Positions 44,301 through 49,452 of a stretch of 49,452 bases of DNA are shown piece by piece (position 1 is the stretch's first letter; every line of letters starts with the position of its first letter). Origin of the DNA: Branchiostoma floridae (Eukaryota > Chordata > Leptocardii > Amphioxiformes > Branchiostomatidae); assembly GCF_000003815.2 (NCBI RefSeq), contig NC_049986.1, forward strand, positions 20,190,052 to 20,239,503, in the 5' to 3' direction. A program made the position numbers and the translations under genes. The notes below the pieces were generated by a model. It saw only the letters and a list, made by a program, of their open reading frames with translations, made no database searches and had not been told where the DNA came from.

Positions 44301-45022
44301 CTTATGACTAACACGTAGCAAGTATTGTTAAATCTGGTACTGAAATTCAGTGACCTTATGTTTTCGATTGGTCCTTATATGTTTACGCGATGCTCGAGTG
44401 AACTAGGCAAGATGATACTTGTGCTCAGTGTTCTCACGTTTTTCACGTTGCCGTCGCCTGTTATGACGTTTTTATCTCGATATTGGATAAAGCAATGTTT
44501 TTTATCAAGAGCTATTAAACTATTACCATAAAAGTATCAAATTCTAGCTCCTCATGTGCATTCATCAAGCGGTACTACTGCTTGACACAAATCACAACGA
44601 ACATTTGGATTACAAACAAACCCGTGAAGCTTTCCAAGCGTATACAAATAATAAGTTTTGTACTTACATGTTCGGGTCCTGTCTAGGTCCGGTACTCCCC
44701 ATCATCTCCTGCATACACCTATCACTCCTGGTCTCTGAGAACATCTCCCTTTTTGTGGCTGGACGTTCCCTGGTCAGTACATGGTCTCCCAGTTCTCTGG
44801 AGTACCCCCGTATCACGTAAGGTCTGGACACCACGTCCTTAAACTCCTTAAAGTAGCCCGGGTCCCTCTCCCGTATCCTGGGCAGGCTCCAGTTGCCGGC
44901 GGTCCGGGCGTCCTGCAGGATGGTGTGCACACGGGACAGGGCCTGGCTGTGAGGGGAATGTCTGGTGCTGCTGCTCGTGTTCACGGAATGGTCCACGCCG
45001 TCTAGGAGTAACGTCAGCTGGC
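23241..45022 (-). CDS. C16orf89: C16orf89-like protein (UPF0764/DUF4735), six exons, 5' end missing
   Basis: Spliced in order (45022-44668, 31970-31859, 31296-31134, 30216-30123, 25874-25822, 23353-23241), the exons give 295 residues and a stop. All five junctions have AG/GT and matching phases. Family resemblance, judged from memory of vertebrate C16orf89, rests on the S-D-x-C-x-Q stretch in exon 1 here, GYTITHQLL, the CGM-x-GF-x-DF run with LSWQ-x-PEGCFG, and DGCLSHKS near the C-terminus. Eight cysteines and two N-x-S/T sites suit a secreted, disulfide-bonded protein. Vertebrate C16orf89 is a thyroid-enriched secreted protein of unknown biochemical role. The N-terminal part with the signal peptide is missing from what I could place. 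ATTAAA on the minus strand at 22779-22774 may end the 3' UTR. Confidence 0.85.
24085..25095. repeat. Intronic tandem array, about five units of 185-220 bp
   Basis: Units are marked by a GGTCAGTGGGAAAT-type word near 24099, 24508, 24710 and 24930, and by AAGCCTCACAGG near 24122, 24301 and 24951. Each also has CATTTGGCRGAGAT, a GTACAGATTGGCGTCA-like stretch and AACTCTCAACTTTCTTCTG. It lies in the intron between the 53-bp exon and the terminal exon. Confidence 0.85.
25655..25681. repeat. (TCA)n microsatellite
   Basis: An imperfect run of CATCAT units with one TTA interruption, in the intron upstream of the terminal exon. Confidence 0.85.
25822..25874 (-). CDS. C16orf89: C16orf89-like short exon (53 bp)
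   Basis: The acceptor TTTTCCGCAG precedes 25874; the donor GTGAGT follows 25822. One base completes Gly, 17 codons follow (containing RTARRLLVEKLLR), then G, which with the next exon's AC makes Asp. Sequence similarity alone is weak for so short an exon. The call rests on strong splice sites, exact phase fit, and the basic helix expected just before DGCLSH. Confidence 0.75.
25972..26221. mobile_element. MITE family A, complete copy with TTAA duplication
   Basis: Terminal inverted repeats GGTGGTATTTCACTGCA and GGTGGTATCTCACTGCA (reverse complement of the right end). TTAA flanks both sides (25968-25971 and 26222-26225). A TTAA target duplication is typical of piggyBac-type transposition. The 250-bp interior contains GAAGACAACAAAATACAC and two TTCGTT words, with no transposase. 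Confidence 0.88.
26226..27016. other. Intron DNA with a repeat scrap near 26830-26880
   Basis: Within a large intron of the C16orf89-like gene. CCACCAGGCCTTCTTGACAG near 26839 resembles CCATCAGGCCTTTCTAC near 2047, so a dispersed repeat end is likely. Nothing else was recognised. Confidence 0.3.
27017..27208 (-). mobile_element. MITE family B, inverted copy with TTAA-like flanks
   Basis: It starts CCTTTTCCACTAGGACGGCG and ends GCGATCGCCGTCTGGTGG, then GAAAGGGGGCC followed by TTAA; the left flank has TTAT. The interior is shorter than in other copies and lacks part of the GAAGACAACAAAA core. Confidence 0.75.
27209..28038. other. Intron DNA, nothing recognised
   Basis: No exon with family resemblance and no repeat identified. 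ORFs over 27105-27386 on both strands mostly reflect the MITE edge and neighbouring GC-rich sequence. Confidence 0.35.
28040..28620 (-). mobile_element. 3' end of a second non-LTR retrotransposon
   Basis: On the minus strand, 28592-28473 encodes the end of a reverse-transcriptase ORF containing AKIWNSLPTNIKN and TFKNALKTYL and then TAG. The 3' UTR of about 400 bp includes four degenerate 67-82 bp repeats (28196-28440) and a GGAGGGCACAGC block, and ends with AATAAA plus a CAAA-type tail (28065-28040). Upstream coding is decayed. It sits in the intron before the terminal C16orf89-like exon. Confidence 0.8.
28190..28440. repeat. Degenerate tandem repeats inside the LINE 3' UTR
   Basis: Four units start with a GATCAATGAAATCA-like word at about 28196, 28263, 28339 and 28421. 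Each is followed by CATATGTTATAATAATAC-like sequence. Confidence 0.75.
28621..29577. other. Intron DNA with unassigned open stretches
   Basis: On the minus strand two stretches stay open for about 50 codons (about 29001-28845 and 29565-29390). The first ends ERPNRQFLWQMLC and stop. Neither fits the phase of the host gene, and no family was recognised. They may be decayed transposon coding sequence. Confidence 0.3.
29578..30090. repeat. Intronic tandem array close to a splice donor
   Basis: Partial units at 29578-29690 and 29743-29845 share GATCTGATCNGG, AGGACGCG and TTTACGAAAAG. Units at 29700-29744, 29870-29938 and 30015-30083 share TTAGATGAGCCATTAATAGTG-like sequence. The array ends about 33 bp from the donor of exon 30216-30123. 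Confidence 0.75.
30123..30216 (-). CDS. C16orf89: C16orf89-like exon with LSWQxPEGCFG motif
   Basis: The acceptor CCCCCTGCAG precedes 30216; the donor GTATGT follows 30123. Two bases finish a Gly codon, 30 codons follow, then GG of the next codon. VVCGMLGFRDF and WLQKVLSWQRPEGCFG are the strongest family match in the window. Confidence 0.9.
30217..31133. other. Intron, no repeat recognised
   Basis: Intron between the exons at 31296-31134 and 30216-30123 of the C16orf89-like gene. A plus-strand ORF at 30732-30995 appears accidental. Confidence 0.5.
31134..31296 (-). CDS. C16orf89: C16orf89-like exon
   Basis: The acceptor TTTCTTTAG precedes 31296; the donor GTGAGT follows 31134. It has 54 codons plus one base (phase 0 to phase 1). 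It starts with a Gly-Cys pair and includes REGVWEGVESIQQHLC, corresponding to the 'GC...' helix region after the HQLL motif. Phases agree with both neighbours. Confidence 0.85.
31430..31856. repeat. Tandem duplication filling an intron up to the donor
   Basis: Copy 1 (about 31430-31666) and copy 2 (about 31667-31855) share AAGACRTTGCCTTGTCTCTT, TTGGATTGCC and GTTATGACCGTTACT. On the minus strand copy 2 begins at intron position +4 of exon 31970-31859 (AGTAACGGTCATAAC). The repeat thus starts inside the donor. Confidence 0.85.
31859..31970 (-). CDS. C16orf89: C16orf89-like exon with GYTITHQLL motif
   Basis: The acceptor CACCCTGCAG precedes 31970; the donor GTGAGT follows 31859. One base completes the split codon of the upstream exon (AT+C), then 37 codons, ending in phase 0. 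CTVTDECWRF and GYTITHQLLW align with the Cys-rich and 'SHQLLF' part of vertebrate C16orf89. Tandem repeats flank it on both sides, and upstream copies duplicate its acceptor. Confidence 0.9.
31962..32860. repeat. Tandem array containing duplicated splice acceptors
   Basis: Units start at about 31962, 32155, 32316 and 32728. They share CAATGGAAACTGTCGTACAC, ATCAATTCTTATTCTTTA, GTAGATGGC and TTGCGCTCTTGCAATGAATG. On the minus strand the first three units carry an AG acceptor followed by CCACACGA, the first bases of exon 31970-31859. The third unit is interrupted by a family-B MITE. Confidence 0.85.
32404..32645 (+). mobile_element. MITE family B inserted into a tandem-repeat unit
   Basis: It runs from GGCCACCTTTCCACTGGACG to GCCGTCCTAGAGGGAAGGGG. 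The interior GAGAATACAGCAAAACACGC and ACAATTGGTTAAGCGATCTG matches the family. Flanks are CTAA and ATAA, near-duplicates of a four-base AT target. Uninterrupted sister units at 32055-32075 and 32230-32250 show the empty site. Confidence 0.85.
33085..33400 (+). mobile_element. SINE with tRNA-like head and conserved central domain
   Basis: The head GGTGGTAAGAGTTCTTGACT resembles a tRNA A-box and anticodon arm, and CCTGGGGTGAGTC a decayed B-box. The body contains GACCTTGAGAAAGGCACTTT and GGTTGGGACGTAAAGCCGGA, which I recognise as the central domain of a SINE superfamily found in many metazoans (Nin-DC-like, from memory). The 3' end is uncertain. It lies in the 12.7-kb intron of the C16orf89-like gene. 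Confidence 0.6.
33401..34514. other. Intron DNA, no exon recognised
   Basis: The plus ORF at 34085-34348 starts AAGATGG (good initiation context) with an alanine-rich start, but shows no family resemblance. The host gene reads the other strand. Confidence 0.35.
34515..34640 (-). mobile_element. MITE family B fragment
   Basis: CCCCTATTCCACAAGGGCGG, then CACTCAACGAA and GTGTGTTTTCTTGTC, resembles the left half of an inverted family-B copy. The GATCGC end is missing. Confidence 0.55.
35103..35690. repeat. Direct repeat, two copies of about 215 bp
   Basis: Copies at about 35103-35315 and 35472-35690 share GTCTAAAATGAATAAAGAAT, GGCAAACTGATCACTTCGTG and AACATGGCTGCTTCATATCT. About 155 bp of unique sequence separates them. 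ORFs at 35128 and 35497 start at equivalent points and are repeat artefacts. Confidence 0.85.
35691..36768. other. Intron DNA, nothing recognised
   Basis: No repeat or exon supported. Short ORFs on both strands near 36030-36430 lack family resemblance. Confidence 0.4.
36769..38350. repeat. Long diverged tandem array in intron
   Basis: A 249-bp pair (starts 36769 and 37018, GTCGGTCTGTAACACCG) leads into about eight diverged units. These are marked by AGAAAACGGTC-like words near 36978, 37249, 37408, 37563, 37716, 37891, 38008 and 38155, and by TTCTAGGACAAGGAC- and CTCCAGTTT-like words. Spacing is roughly 120-175 bp after the first pair. A LINE tail interrupts the last unit. Confidence 0.8.
38175..38282 (+). 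mobile_element. LINE 3'-tail insertion within the tandem array
   Basis: CTCCTCGCAATTTCAGCCCC and TGGCTGCCAAGACGAG match the 3' UTR at 48787-48825 (CCTCGTAATTCAGCCCC, GGCTGCCAAGAGGA). The array resumes with ATAGGACAAGGGCAAGGAC, so the array predates the insertion. Confidence 0.7.
38395..39185. repeat. Tandem array, three diverged units
   Basis: Units near 38440, 38780 and 39010 share GTAATCGACTTGATGAATAA-like, AATGAACGGGAC-like and AATCGCCATACGG-like words. The first and third also share TATGGATTTCTG. The first unit contains ORFs on both strands without family resemblance. Confidence 0.75.
39573..39815. repeat. Tandem duplication, period about 130 bp
   Basis: Copies at about 39573-39690 and 39703-39815 share GATGGYRCAAWTGAATACTTAG-like sequence, ATAGCTGGTGAARAGTGGCA and GATAATRTGACAAAG. 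Confidence 0.8.
40481..41333. repeat. Tandem unit of about 358 bp ending in telomere-like DNA
   Basis: Copy 1 starts at 40481 and copy 2 at 40839 with TTTTTGCACGGCCATTACCC. Both contain GAATGGTTCCCACCGCATGC and TTTGCCCCGACGCTGCTTAG, and each ends in CCCTAACTCTAGCCCTAA-type sequence. The 143-codon minus ORF across copy 1 is not preserved in copy 2. Confidence 0.88.
40775..40837. repeat. Degenerate telomere-type (CCCTAA) tract 1
   Basis: CCCTAACTCTAGCCCTGA-type 6/12-bp units form the 3' end of the first tandem unit. The C-rich strand is plus here, so the minus strand is G-rich (TTAGGG). Confidence 0.75.
41105..41335. repeat. Degenerate telomere-type (CCCTAA) tract 2
   Basis: About 230 bp of CCCTAA mixed with AACTCTAGCCCT and AACCCCAACTCT variants, at the end of the second unit. 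Metazoan telomeres are usually TTAGGG, so this is an interstitial telomere-like tract within the 12.7-kb intron. The G-rich strand has quadruplex potential. Confidence 0.8.
41336..42173. other. Intron DNA, nothing recognised
   Basis: ORFs at 41534 and 41959 (plus) show no family resemblance. The latter runs into the 36-bp repeats downstream. Confidence 0.4.
42174..42290. repeat. 36-bp tandem repeat, about three units
   Basis: Units begin with a CGRTATATTTCTTTTAC-like word at 42174, 42210 and 42246. A plus frame through them repeats RYISFT. Confidence 0.7.
42836..42957. mobile_element. Short foldback element, about 122 bp
   Basis: The left arm CTAGCATGGGCACCATCC continues through CTCTACCACGG and CTCC. 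The reverse complement of the right end reads CTAGCTTGGGTACCACC, then TTCTACCACGG and TTCC. Arms are about 48 bp with a short loop. Confidence 0.75.
43085..43175. repeat. Short tandem duplication, period about 55 bp
   Basis: GAGTACGAGTTCGTGCTGAT (43090) and GAGCACGAGTTCGTACTGAT (43140), each followed by GCGGTCC and a G-run. Confidence 0.8.
43380..43740. mobile_element. PIF/Harbinger-like MITE with TTA duplication
   Basis: The left end GGCCACACCAATTTAATTTC and the reverse complement of the right end, GGCCACATCAATTTAATTGC, continue as CTTGGTTCACGGAT on both sides, giving arms of about 34 bp. TTA flanks both ends (43377-43379, 43741-43743). GGCC-type termini with a 3-bp TWA duplication fit PIF/Harbinger. 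It is 361 bp with no transposase. Confidence 0.85.
43757..43985. mobile_element. MITE family A, nearly complete copy
   Basis: The left end TGTGCACTAACACTACACTT leads to GCGTCAAGCTTGCGTCACTG. The right end is GACGCAAGCTTGACGCAAGT and then GCAGTGAGAGTGCAT. The interior GAAGACGACAAAATA and AAATTCGTTGAGTATCTT is shared with 6768 and 25972. It lies 14 bp from the Harbinger-like MITE. Confidence 0.8.
43990..44667. other. Intron DNA next to the donor, nothing recognised
   Basis: The 5' end (minus) of the 12.7-kb intron of the C16orf89-like gene. No repeats were recognised. Confidence 0.5.
44668..45022 (-). CDS. C16orf89: C16orf89-like exon (first one found)
   Basis: The acceptor CCCTACTCCAG precedes 45022; the donor GTAAGT follows 44668. 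The exon starts with two bases of a split codon, has 117 full codons, and ends with AT of the next codon. It carries N-glycosylation sequons (NTS and NWS), the motif MFSETRSDRCMQEMMGS and a basic/acidic middle. The preceding exon must end with one base of a codon. None was convincingly found between 45023 and the window end. Confidence 0.85.
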
Positions 45023-45045
45023 CTGGAGTAGGGAAGAAAATATAA

Positions 45046-45080
45046 CAATCAACCAACCAATCAATCGATCAATCAATCAA
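45046..45080. repeat. (AATC)n microsatellite
   Basis: Imperfect AATC/AACC repeats just upstream (minus strand) of the acceptor for exon 45022-44668. Confidence 0.8.
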
Positions 45081-45574
45081 TTTTTCGACGAATCAAATAC
45101 CCACAGTCACCATTGGCTGATGCGTCACTCACATTGTAGCCATGGGTTTCAATAGGCAAATAAGTTTATGTTAAGTTGGGTACCTTGCTTCAGCTGTTAC
45201 ATATTCTTCCTTTCTTGTACGTTACTTGGTATATATGGGCCAGGTGCCTGATTTAAATGGACAAAAATAAGTAAAAGCTGTTTTCTTCTTGTCAGTATGA
45301 AATGAGGGTACAGTATAAACTTGGAATCACTAATGCTAGATATAATTGTGCAGGTACATAAATGTAAGGACAGGCGGGCGTCCTGATTTTGCTAGGTGCA
45401 TGTAAATACTGGGTACATACCTTCCTATATGTATCTCATCCCCATTATCTACTAAATCTTTACCTACAGTCGCGAAAGCAATTATTGAGTCTAGAAATAA
45501 TGTAAATGTGAGGGATGTCTGGTTTGTTTTGATCACACTTGACATATAGCCGTCTGGGTGTTTGAATATCTTAC

Positions 45575-45696
45575 AGATGTGATATCCGCATGCCTGACGA
45601 CTGGGAGCGTCTTTGGCAGCGCAGCTCGCACCTTCTGAGCGATTGTCTGACTGCTGAGATAATCATCAATCCCCGGGGTGTAGTTTATTCCATCCG
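45575..45696 (-). CDS. Candidate exon, unrecognised, beside a junction-copying array
   Basis: On the minus strand the acceptor TGACTGTGGCAG precedes 45696 and a GTAAGA donor follows 45575. Two bases then 40 open codons (containing DGINYTPGIDDYLSSQ and KVRAALPKTLPVV), ending in phase 0. The next C16orf89-like exon needs a preceding phase-1 end, so the two cannot be spliced directly in this frame. It may be an exon of another gene, or an intermediate exon may be missing. The upstream array repeats the acceptor and the first exon bases. Confidence 0.35.
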
Positions 45697-46515
45697 CTGC
45701 CACAGTCATGTGCAGCGCGGCAGAACAATAAAGTGATAAGGAGTCGGAACGTTATCCATCAAACACGAGTTTCACTTTCGCACTCTGGATGAATGAGATT
45801 CCTTCCAAGATTCCGTCTGACGAAATAAGACATAAGTCGTGAAGATTCCTTCCAAGATTCCGTCTCACCAAATAAGACATCAGTCGGTTTATTCCATCCA
45901 CTACCAGAGTCAAGTGCAGTACAGCAGAACAATAAACTGATAAGAAGTCGAAACGTTGTCTATCAAATATGAGTTTCACTTTCACACTCTGGATGAATGA
46001 GATTCCTTCCAAGATTCTGTCTCACGAAATAAGACATAAGTCGGTTTATTCCATCCGCTACCAAAGTCATGTGCAGTATGGCAGAACAATAAAGCGATAA
46101 GGAGTCGGAACGTTATCCATCAAACACGAGTTTCACTTTCGCACTCTGGATGAATGAGATTCCTTCCAAGATTCTGTCTCACGAAATAAAGACATTTCGG
46201 TTTATTCCATCCGCTACCAAAGTCAGGTGCGCGCAGTACGGCAGAACAATAAAGTGATAAGAAGCCGGCCGTTATCCTCTAAACACGAGTTTCACTTGCA
46301 CAGGGGATGCAAGATTCCTCCCAAGATTCCGTCTCGCGAAATAAGACATAAGTCGGTTTATTCCATCCGCTACCAAAGTCATGTGCAGCGTGGCAGAACA
46401 ATAAAGTGATAAGAAATCGGAACATTATCAATCAAACATAAGTTTCACTTTCACACGCCGGAATGAATGAGGTTTCTTCCAAGATTCTGTCTCACGAAAT
46501 AAGACATAAGTCGTG
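45680..46515. repeat. Tandem array, about five units of 147-158 bp
   Basis: Units start near 45684, 45895, 46042, 46200 and 46355 with GTTTATTCCATCCGCTRCC. They share GGCAGAACAATAAAGTGATA, AACACGAGTTTCACTTTC and GATTCCTTCCAAGATTC. A partial 40-bp duplication follows the first unit. On the minus strand every unit carries an AG followed by CGGATGGAATAAAC (one unit reads TGGATGG), the junction of the candidate exon. Confidence 0.9.
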
Positions 46516-47475
46516 AGATTGACACCGAGACGTATTATCCGAACACAGGCCGTTAATTCAATCGTTAAGGAGCCCCCCGATTTATGGTAAACCGGCCTCA
46601 GATTGACACTGTTACAAGGGAAGGCTTTTAATGTGATAAATTCCTACTCCTCTCTATTCATTATTTCCATCTCGGGAATTAAACCGTACCGTGAAATGGA
46701 CCGATAAGTTCGCGGCGGCATAATCTAACTCCGGGGCCGATATTGCCCTTTCGTGCCCTTGAAATGCACTTACTTGTACCATGTACGTGCCCTGGCCCCG
46801 GCCCTTCCCCAGTATTTACGTCCTCGTCCTATTGGCGAAACCATCTCCGCTCGCACAAGGAGCCACTTTGCAATCGATGTAATCCCGGGAATATAAGAAA
46901 TTACTGCTGGCACCGGCTGGCGGTCCGCTAGTCGTCTTCTCCTCAGCGTTTCAGGGAGATTAGAATATAAATTGTGCACAGAGACGACTGACTCGTCTGC
47001 AGAAAGAAAGGGACGCGGATAGCTTCTAAAGCCTTGTTCCCCAATCGTCTGGATTTGTCTCCCTTTCAGCAGAAATAGCGTCGATAAAATGCCAGGCGAG
47101 TAGAAGTTTGTCACTGTATGATGTCGTGAGTGAATGGAAATGCGCCATGGGTGCGGGCTTGGAAACCGGCGTGGATGCCATTATTGGAAAAGTGTACCAA
47201 TCCCGGCTGACGGTCACGTGCCTAAAACGGTATCCAGTTTCACCTTGAAGCGCTCAAGGACGATATTTGAGACATTTTAAGTCGAAACGTAACCACTTGG
47301 GTCAATATTATTCATTGATCTTCAGGTCTTCCTACGCGGACAGTCCTTCAGTGGTTGCTCTTTCAGTGGTTGCTTCTTCTGTGGTTGCAGGGTATACTAG
47401 AAGGGGTGTCAGCCAATAAACAGCGAATGACCGCAGATTACAAGTTTTATATAAGGCCGCATAATTAAAAATTGC
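46516..47475. other. Unassigned DNA upstream of the LINE
   Basis: The minus ORF at 47114-46770 ends at a GTAAGT-like donor near 46768, but its peptide does not resemble the expected N-terminus of C16orf89. CAGTGGTTGC-type short repeats lie at 47350-47395. TATATAAGG at 47450-47458 is just upstream of the LINE fragment. Confidence 0.35.
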
Positions 47476-48546
47476 ATGTCTGTCTCTCAACTGAACTTTT
47501 TCTTCTCCGGAGTTGAAAGGAAAGCGACAGTGGGCACCTTGATTTTAACTGATTTCTCAAAGGCATTTGACAGGGTGTGCCATAACACTGCCATCGCTAA
47601 ACTGATCAACATGGGGGCAAGAGCTTCTTTAATCCCCTGGCTGTGTAGCTTCATGGCTGGTCGGAAACAGTGCGTCAGATATCGGGGATCTGTATCAGAC
47701 TGGGAGTACTTGACAAGCGGGGTGGCACAGGGCACCCTGTTAGGTCCGCTGGTGTTCCTGGCGATGATAAATGACGTCGAACCCGTAACTTCAAACTCTC
47801 ACTGGAAGTATGTCGACGACTTCAACCTTGGTGAAATAAGATCAGTTAAGGCAGCAACAACCCTCCAGACTGACCTCGACAACCTTGAGAGCTGGTCCGC
47901 GAGCAATTCCATGAGCCTCAATCCCAAAAAGTGCATGGCGATGCATTTCTGCTTCATGCGTCAACCGCCGCAGGTACCAGCACTTACCCTTGGTGGACAG
48001 AACCTTACCATTGTCACACAGGCCAGGCTGTTAGGACTACACATTAGATCGGACCTACGTTGGGATGACCAAGTAGACGTGATGGTGTCTAAAGCCAGCA
48101 AGCGTCTCTTCCTCGTCAGTAGACTGCGCCGTTCCGGAGTACCAGCATCTGATCTCACCATCATATACTGCGGGTACATTCGTCCCATTCTGGAATATGG
48201 TGCTCCCTGCTGGAGTGCCGCACTCACAAGCAAACAGTCTGCAGCCCTAGAGCGAGTGCAGAAACGTGCCTGCAAAATGATCATTGGACGCCGGTACAAT
48301 TCCTACTCAGAAACGCTAGAACAGCTCAATCTCCAACGCCTATCAGACCGCCGTCGGAGCCTGTGTGTTGACTTTGCTACCAAAGTTGAGAAATCCCCAC
48401 GGTTCTGTTCTTGGCTGCAACCCACCCGTGCCCAACAGCACGGTAGATACCTACGCAACTCTGGACAGTACCAGCAGCCTTCTGGGTCAAAGCGCTACAG
48501 GACAAGCGCCATCCCGGCCATTGTAGAAACGCTGAACGAACTCTAA
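47476..48546 (+). CDS. Reverse transcriptase, C-terminal part (LINE ORF2)
   Basis: The family copies the element's RNA into DNA at the insertion site. Visible RT motifs: DFSKAFD (residues 26-32, motif A with the catalytic Asp), SGVAQGTLLGP (81-91, motif B, with Ala where Pro is usual), YVDD (112-115, motif C), then a thumb-like region with a YIRPILEYGAPCW run around residues 234-246. No stop interrupts it. The ATG at 47476 is not the native start: a stop lies at 47452-47454, and the first 15 or so codons do not look like RT. It lacks the endonuclease and RT fingers, so it is non-autonomous. The intact frame suggests a fairly recent insertion. Confidence 0.88.
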   Translation: MSVSQLNFFFSGVERKATVGTLILTDFSKAFDRVCHNTAIAKLINMGARASLIPWLCSFMAGRKQCVRYRGSVSDWEYLTSGVAQGTLLGPLVFLAMINDVEPVTSNSHWKYVDDFNLGEIRSVKAATTLQTDLDNLESWSASNSMSLNPKKCMAMHFCFMRQPPQVPALTLGGQNLTIVTQARLLGLHIRSDLRWDDQVDVMVSKASKRLFLVSRLRRSGVPASDLTIIYCGYIRPILEYGAPCWSAALTSKQSAALERVQKRACKMIIGRRYNSYSETLEQLNLQRLSDRRRSLCVDFATKVEKSPRFCSWLQPTRAQQHGRYLRNSGQYQQPSGSKRYRTSAIPAIVETLNEL

Positions 48547-48871
48547 ATGTACTTTACTTCTCAGTCACACTACTACAATTATGGCCTCCTCATGCGGACT
48601 TACGAACTCTTTTTTACAAAGTTGTCTTGTTTTAAAAGTCTGTATAAAGTCAAACCTGTAAATAGCGGGATTTCTTGAACGTAACAAATTTTGTATCACG
48701 TCGATTTTGTATTTCAAGTAGTAACTATTGTTTTAACAACGTTCATAAAGTTTTTCTAATTGATGTACTGTTCATGATTGTTATATCCTCGTAATTCAGC
48801 CCCATAGGCTGCCAAGAGGACTATTATGCATATTGCTCAATATTGCTCAATAAACCAGTCTACTACTACTA
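47476..48871 (+). mobile_element. 5'-truncated non-LTR retrotransposon
   Basis: Contains an uninterrupted 356-codon partial reverse-transcriptase frame (47476-48546) and a 325-bp 3' UTR. The UTR has AGCCCCATAGGCTGCCAAG, CTCAATAAACC and a TACTAC-repeat end at about 48871. Everything upstream of the RT palm (endonuclease, ORF1, 5' UTR) is absent, the usual outcome of incomplete reverse transcription. CR1/L2-like by overall layout. A related 3' tail lies at 38175-38282. Confidence 0.88.
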
Positions 48872-49452
48872 ACTGATGCGATACTAGGCCAGTAGAAGTC
48901 ACTAATCTTCATTTTAATGACGTGTTCAACTGTTAAGAGTAGAACAACAGAAGAACCCCTTGATCCCTGCCTGTGTTTTTGTTGTAATACGTAAGCAGTA
49001 AGCGGTTATATACTCGAACATATGCGCAAACTTAGACTTTTGTAACTCTTGAGCAAGCGATGATTTTTTTTCATTTGTTTTCTAGACAATTGCAGACATG
49101 GCTACCGCTGCATGTGATCGTATTCTGTGGGCAACTGTCGGGGACGTCCATTAAAGAAGTGCAAACGTTGCGGGATCTCAAGGATCCCTGGTAAGATATG
49201 TTTTGTACTGGTAAACAACAGCTGCAATAATGGACGGATAGTTTGAAGCTAAGAAAGTTAATCGATGAAGTCTAATGTGTGATTTATTTGTTAGTTTTAT
49301 AAGGATATGGCTGTGATTGGTTAATATACAAAGATTCTGCTTGAAATGGTTTACAAATGTTGTACATAAGTTTATCATTTTCTAAAATGAAAACATTACG
49401 CCATTTCTTGAAGATCCTACAACGTCTTTGGAACCTTATTGAGATGCACCTC
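48872..49452. other. Right edge; one weak exon candidate on plus strand
   Basis: A pyrimidine-rich tract ending TTTGTTTTCTAG (to 49085) precedes 105 bp that stay open in one frame to a GTAAGA donor at 49191. The peptide contains WLPLHVIVFCGQLSG and is not recognised. Nothing else was seen. Confidence 0.25.

Noticed and set aside
45127-45200. GTGAGT donor as end of a missing exon before 45022
   Set aside because: No acceptor or open frame in the required phase upstream of it.
46770-47114. Minus ORF as possible first exon of the C16orf89-like gene
   Set aside because: It has a donor-like end, but no signal peptide and no resemblance to the expected N-terminal helix region.

Overview
This is eukaryotic DNA, most likely from a cephalochordate (amphioxus, Branchiostoma). 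The evidence is indirect: an intron-rich gene related to vertebrate C16orf89, several non-LTR retrotransposon 3' ends, a SINE with a tRNA-like head and a central domain resembling a widely conserved metazoan one, degenerate CCCTAA (telomere-type) arrays, and very many short non-autonomous DNA transposons and low-copy tandem duplications. I see no bacterial operons, rRNA, functional tRNA or CRISPR. Most open reading frames over 60 codons here are chance ORFs in repeats or introns.

The one confidently recognised host gene is on the minus strand, from about 45.0 kb down to 23.24 kb. It encodes a C16orf89-like (UPF0764 / DUF4735 family) protein. Six coding exons can be placed at 45022-44668, 31970-31859, 31296-31134, 30216-30123, 25874-25822 and 23353-23241 (stop). 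Each internal junction has AG/GT splice sites, and all five junction phases agree. The first exon, with the expected signal peptide, was not found and may lie beyond the window. Introns hold tandem arrays, MITEs, a SINE, a LINE tail and telomere-like DNA.

Layout: 0-4.2 kb, GC-rich start, then inverted-repeat elements and a 17-bp minisatellite. 4.7-5 kb, a promoter-like CCAAT/CRE/TATA cluster followed by a splice donor. 6-15.3 kb, MITEs of two TTAA-type families mixed with 100-320 bp tandem duplications. 15.3-18.7 kb, AT-rich, mostly unique DNA. 18.78-19.08 kb, an unrecognised candidate terminal exon (minus), followed by a hAT-type MITE. 21-22.6 kb, a 300-bp tandem repeat and a LINE 3' end. 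23.2-45 kb, the C16orf89-like gene. 45.6-46.5 kb, another tandem array attached to a candidate exon. 47.5-48.9 kb, a 5'-truncated non-LTR retrotransposon with an intact partial reverse transcriptase frame.

The most interesting pattern is that tandem arrays abut or include intron-exon junctions. At exon 31970-31859 the repeats upstream carry extra copies of the splice acceptor plus the first exon bases, and the repeats downstream start a few bases inside the donor. The same design recurs at the candidate exon 45696-45575. Coordinates of repeat units were read by eye and may be off by some bases.
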